This document shows positions 53,281 to 55,212 of a stretch of DNA of 55,212 nt, in pieces. Position numbers and translations under genes: made by a program. Source of the stretch: Myxococcaceae bacterium (GTDB lineage Bacteria; Myxococcota; Myxococcia; Myxococcales; Myxococcaceae). The DNA lies in NCBI GenBank assembly GCA_016926755.1, contig JAFGNZ010000111.1, forward strand, positions 1 through 55,212, in the 5' to 3' direction. Position 1 is the stretch's first letter. Every line of letters begins with the position of its first letter. Below the pieces are notes generated by a model that saw only the letters and a list, made by a program, of their open reading frames with translations, had not been told where the DNA came from and made no database searches.

Positions 53281-55212
53281 TTGGCTCGTCGCTTCCAGAG
53301 ATTTGGTCTTCGCGGAGTCCTCTTCGGGTTCTTCACCGCGGCTCAGGCCACCCTCTTCCTGGCCCTGGCTTTCGTGGTGCCAGACCGGGTGGAGGAGTTC
53401 CTCGACACGCGGCTCGCCGCGCAGGGGCACGCGAGGGCGGTGGAGATCGCGCGGGAGATCTCCTCCGAGCGCCTGGCGCTCCTGCCCGGCGAGCGGCTGG
53501 GCGCCGTCCTGGAGCCCATCCGCCGCAACAAGGACTTCACGTTCGCCGCCGTCGTCAACCGGGAGGGGCAGCGCGTCGCGCTCATCAAGAGCCCGCCGCA
53601 GGGGCTCGACGCCCTGGTGGCCCGCCTGGCCAAGGAGGGGCTGCCCTCGGAGGTCAACCTGGACGGGGGGGACCGCCTCATCACCGAGCCCCTGGATCGG
53701 GATGAGGGGTGGGTGGTGGTCGGGATGAACTTCTCCGACATCACCGCGGAGGTGAAGTCCCTGCGGCTGAAGATGCTGGGCGTCTTCGGCGTGGGGATGT
53801 TGCTCTTCCTGCCCGTGTTCATCTTCGTCACCCGGGCGCGCATCCTCCATCCGCTGGACTCGATGATGTCCATGGCGCGCCGGCTGGCGGAGTCCGACCT
53901 GACGGGCCGGGTGGAGGTGGTGACGGAGGACGAGCTGGGCAAGCTGGCCGAGGCCCTCAACAAGATCGCCCAGAGCTGGCGGGAGACGCTGGGCCGGGTG
54001 CGCGGGGTGTCCGAGGGCCTGGCGGGGGTGATCGAGCAGATCTCCCGCACTGGCACCACCGTCTCCTCGGGCGCCTCCACCATCCAGTCGCGCGTGGAGG
54101 AGACGTCCTCCTCCATGGTGGAGATGCTGGCGAGCTTGCGGGGCATCGCGGACAACGTGGAGGTGCTCTACCAGAGCGCCGAGCAGAGCAGCTCCTCCAT
54201 CGTGCAGATGGCCGCCACCAACGACGAGGTGGCCGAGAACGTCCAGTCCATGGCCGCCAGCGTGGAGGAGACCACCAGCGCCATCGAGGAGATGTCCTTC
54301 TCCATCCGCGAGGTGGCCACCAACATCTCGGCCCTGTCCGGCTCCACCGAGGAGACCTCCTCCTCCATCAAGCGGATGGACTCCTCCATCGGCCAGGTGG
54401 AGACGAACGCCAACGAGACGGCGCGCCTGTCCGAGCAGGTGTCCGAGGACGCGCAGTCCGGCGTGGAGTCGCTGCAGAAGACGCTCACCGGCATCGACCG
54501 CATCAAGGACACGAGCCGCTCCGCCGCGGGCGTGATCGAGAGCCTGGGCCGGCGCATCTCCGAGATCGGCAACATCCTCAACGTGATTGACGACGTGGCG
54601 GAGCAGACCAACCTGCTGGCGCTCAACGCCGCCATCATCGCCGCCCAGGCGGGCGAGCACGGCAAGGGCTTCGCGGTGGTGGCCGAGGAGATCAAGGATC
54701 TGGCCGAGCGCACCGGCGCCTCCACCAAGGAGATCGCCGAGCTCATCCGCAGCATCCAGGAGGAGAGCCGCAACGCGGTGGCGGTGATGAACCAGGGCGT
54801 GAGGAACGTGGAGGAGGGCGTGCAGCTGGGCCGGGAGGCGGAAGGGGCGCTGTGGAAGATCAACGACAGCGCCCAGAAGGCCACGCAGATGGTGAAGGCC
54901 ATCGCCCGCGCCACGGTGGAGCAGGCCCGCGGCAGCCGCAGCGTGACGACGGCCATCCAGCGCATCTCCGAGACGGTGCAGATGATCTCCAAGGCCTCCA
55001 ACGAGCAGGCCAAGGGCGGCGAGCAGATCATGAACAGCGCCGAGCGGATGAAGGCCATCACCGCGCACGTGCAGCGCAGCAGCCAGGAGCAGGCGCACGG
55101 CAGCAAGCAGATCACCCGCTCCATCGAGAACATCAACGAGATGGTCACCCACCTCAACCGTGCCCAGAAGGAGCAGACCAAGGGCAGCGAGCAGGTGCTC
55201 AAGGCGGTGGAG
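53281..55212 (+). CDS. Methyl-accepting chemotaxis protein (HAMP-MCP), 3' end beyond window
   Basis: 644 codons open from a TTG at 53281 to the window edge. TM1 ([20 protein letters not shown]), a periplasmic sensor of about 120 residues, TM2 near residues 165-185 ([19 protein letters not shown]), HAMP, then a long coiled coil and the signalling tip [20 protein letters not shown] (441-460) followed by [18 protein letters not shown]. Two residues at the tip differ from the usual receptor: I453 and Q456 take the place of the conserved Glu and Arg that pack receptor dimers into trimers. Start codon is weak (no good SD), so an alternative TTG/GTG downstream is possible. Confidence 0.9.
   Translation, partial: MARRFQRFGLRGVLFGFFTAAQATLFLALAFVVPDRVEEFLDTRLAAQGHARAVEIAREISSERLALLPGERLGAVLEPIRRNKDFTFAAVVNREGQRVALIKSPPQGLDALVARLAKEGLPSEVNLDGGDRLITEPLDRDEGWVVVGMNFSDITAEVKSLRLKMLGVFGVGMLLFLPVFIFVTRARILHPLDSMMSMARRLAESDLTGRVEVVTEDELGKLAEALNKIAQSWRETLGRVRGVSEGLAGVIEQISRTGTTVSSGASTIQSRVEETSSSMVEMLASLRGIADNVEVLYQSAEQSSSSIVQMAATNDEVAENVQSMAASVEETTSAIEEMSFSIREVATNISALSGSTEETSSSIKRMDSSIGQVETNANETARLSEQVSEDAQSGVESLQKTLTGIDRIKDTSRSAAGVIESLGRRISEIGNILNVIDDVAEQTNLLALNAAIIAAQAGEHGKGFAVVAEEIKDLAERTGASTKEIAELIRSIQEESRNAVAVMNQGVRNVEEGVQLGREAEGALWKINDSAQKATQMVKAIARATVEQARGSRSVTTAIQRISETVQMISKASNEQAKGGEQIMNSAERMKAITAHVQRSSQEQAHGSKQITRSIENINEMVTHLNRAQKEQTKGSEQVLKAVE

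Noticed and set aside
52105-55152. Minus-strand frame of 1015 codons that would fuse the deacetylase to sequence opposite the MCP
   Set aside because: The real deacetylase starts at 53133 with a Shine-Dalgarno sequence; the extension is antisense to the MCP and has no protein-like composition.

Overview
The window is about 55 kb of very GC-rich DNA (roughly 70% by eye) packed with genes on both strands. Many start codons overlap the preceding stop (ATGA or GTGA), and GTG and TTG starts are common. The gene content points to a myxobacterium (Myxococcota, probably the Cystobacterineae/Archangiaceae side): abundant Ala/Pro-rich secreted proteins and lipoproteins, a Ser/Thr kinase, a class III cyclase, a bacterial Ku, a HAMP/MCP receptor, and an outer-membrane protein that resembles a Cystobacterineae-restricted family. 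Genus assignment is inference. No rRNA, tRNA, insertion sequence, CRISPR array or phage module was seen, and no gene-free stretch exceeds 300 bases; the largest gaps are 13982-14230 and 35251-35454.

Layout. 1-5000 (mainly minus strand): a partial pseudopilin, a small lipoprotein, a cytochrome c/FTR1 iron permease with a Fur-box-like site, then folA and thyA. 5014-12436 (plus, one minus gene): cob(I)alamin adenosyltransferase, queG, a DMT permease, a Uma2 nuclease-fold protein, a protein kinase, an MTAP-type phosphorylase and a YihY membrane protein. 12521-20802: a doubtful ORF, rubredoxin, M48 protease, Ku, adenylate cyclase, Fe/Mn SOD, mutM-mce, and a 625-residue outer-membrane protein. 20816-26814: a compact run lptM-like, lysA, dapA, dapB, FAH-family hydrolase, folK, TPR protein, which couples lysine/diaminopimelate synthesis with folate synthesis. 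26860-35250: small ORF, KpsF/GutQ isomerase, transaldolase-like aldolase, Ig-like lipoprotein, acyl-CoA dehydrogenase plus etfBA, and a Coa1-like membrane protein.

35455-43618 is the most unusual part. A PqqD-domain protein, a giant (about 1945 residue) Ig-like/FG-GAP lipoprotein, a 50-residue peptide with a KPYxxP-type leader and two C-terminal cysteines, an HPr-kinase-like P-loop protein, and a fusion of an S26-type Ser-His peptidase domain to a GNAT acetyltransferase lie in a row on one strand. This looks like a minimal RiPP-like (ribosomally made, modified peptide) locus that lacks the usual cyclase, radical SAM or ABC exporter genes, and it is my main candidate for an undescribed system.

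43631-55212: a second DMT permease, an MBL-fold exonuclease-like protein, a small ORF, a pentapeptide-repeat protein, an RluA-family pseudouridine synthase coupled to PBP1A, an SDR, a histone-deacetylase-fold enzyme and a partial MCP-like receptor that runs off the right end. Long open frames on the opposite strand of real genes are GC-driven shadows and are not annotated.
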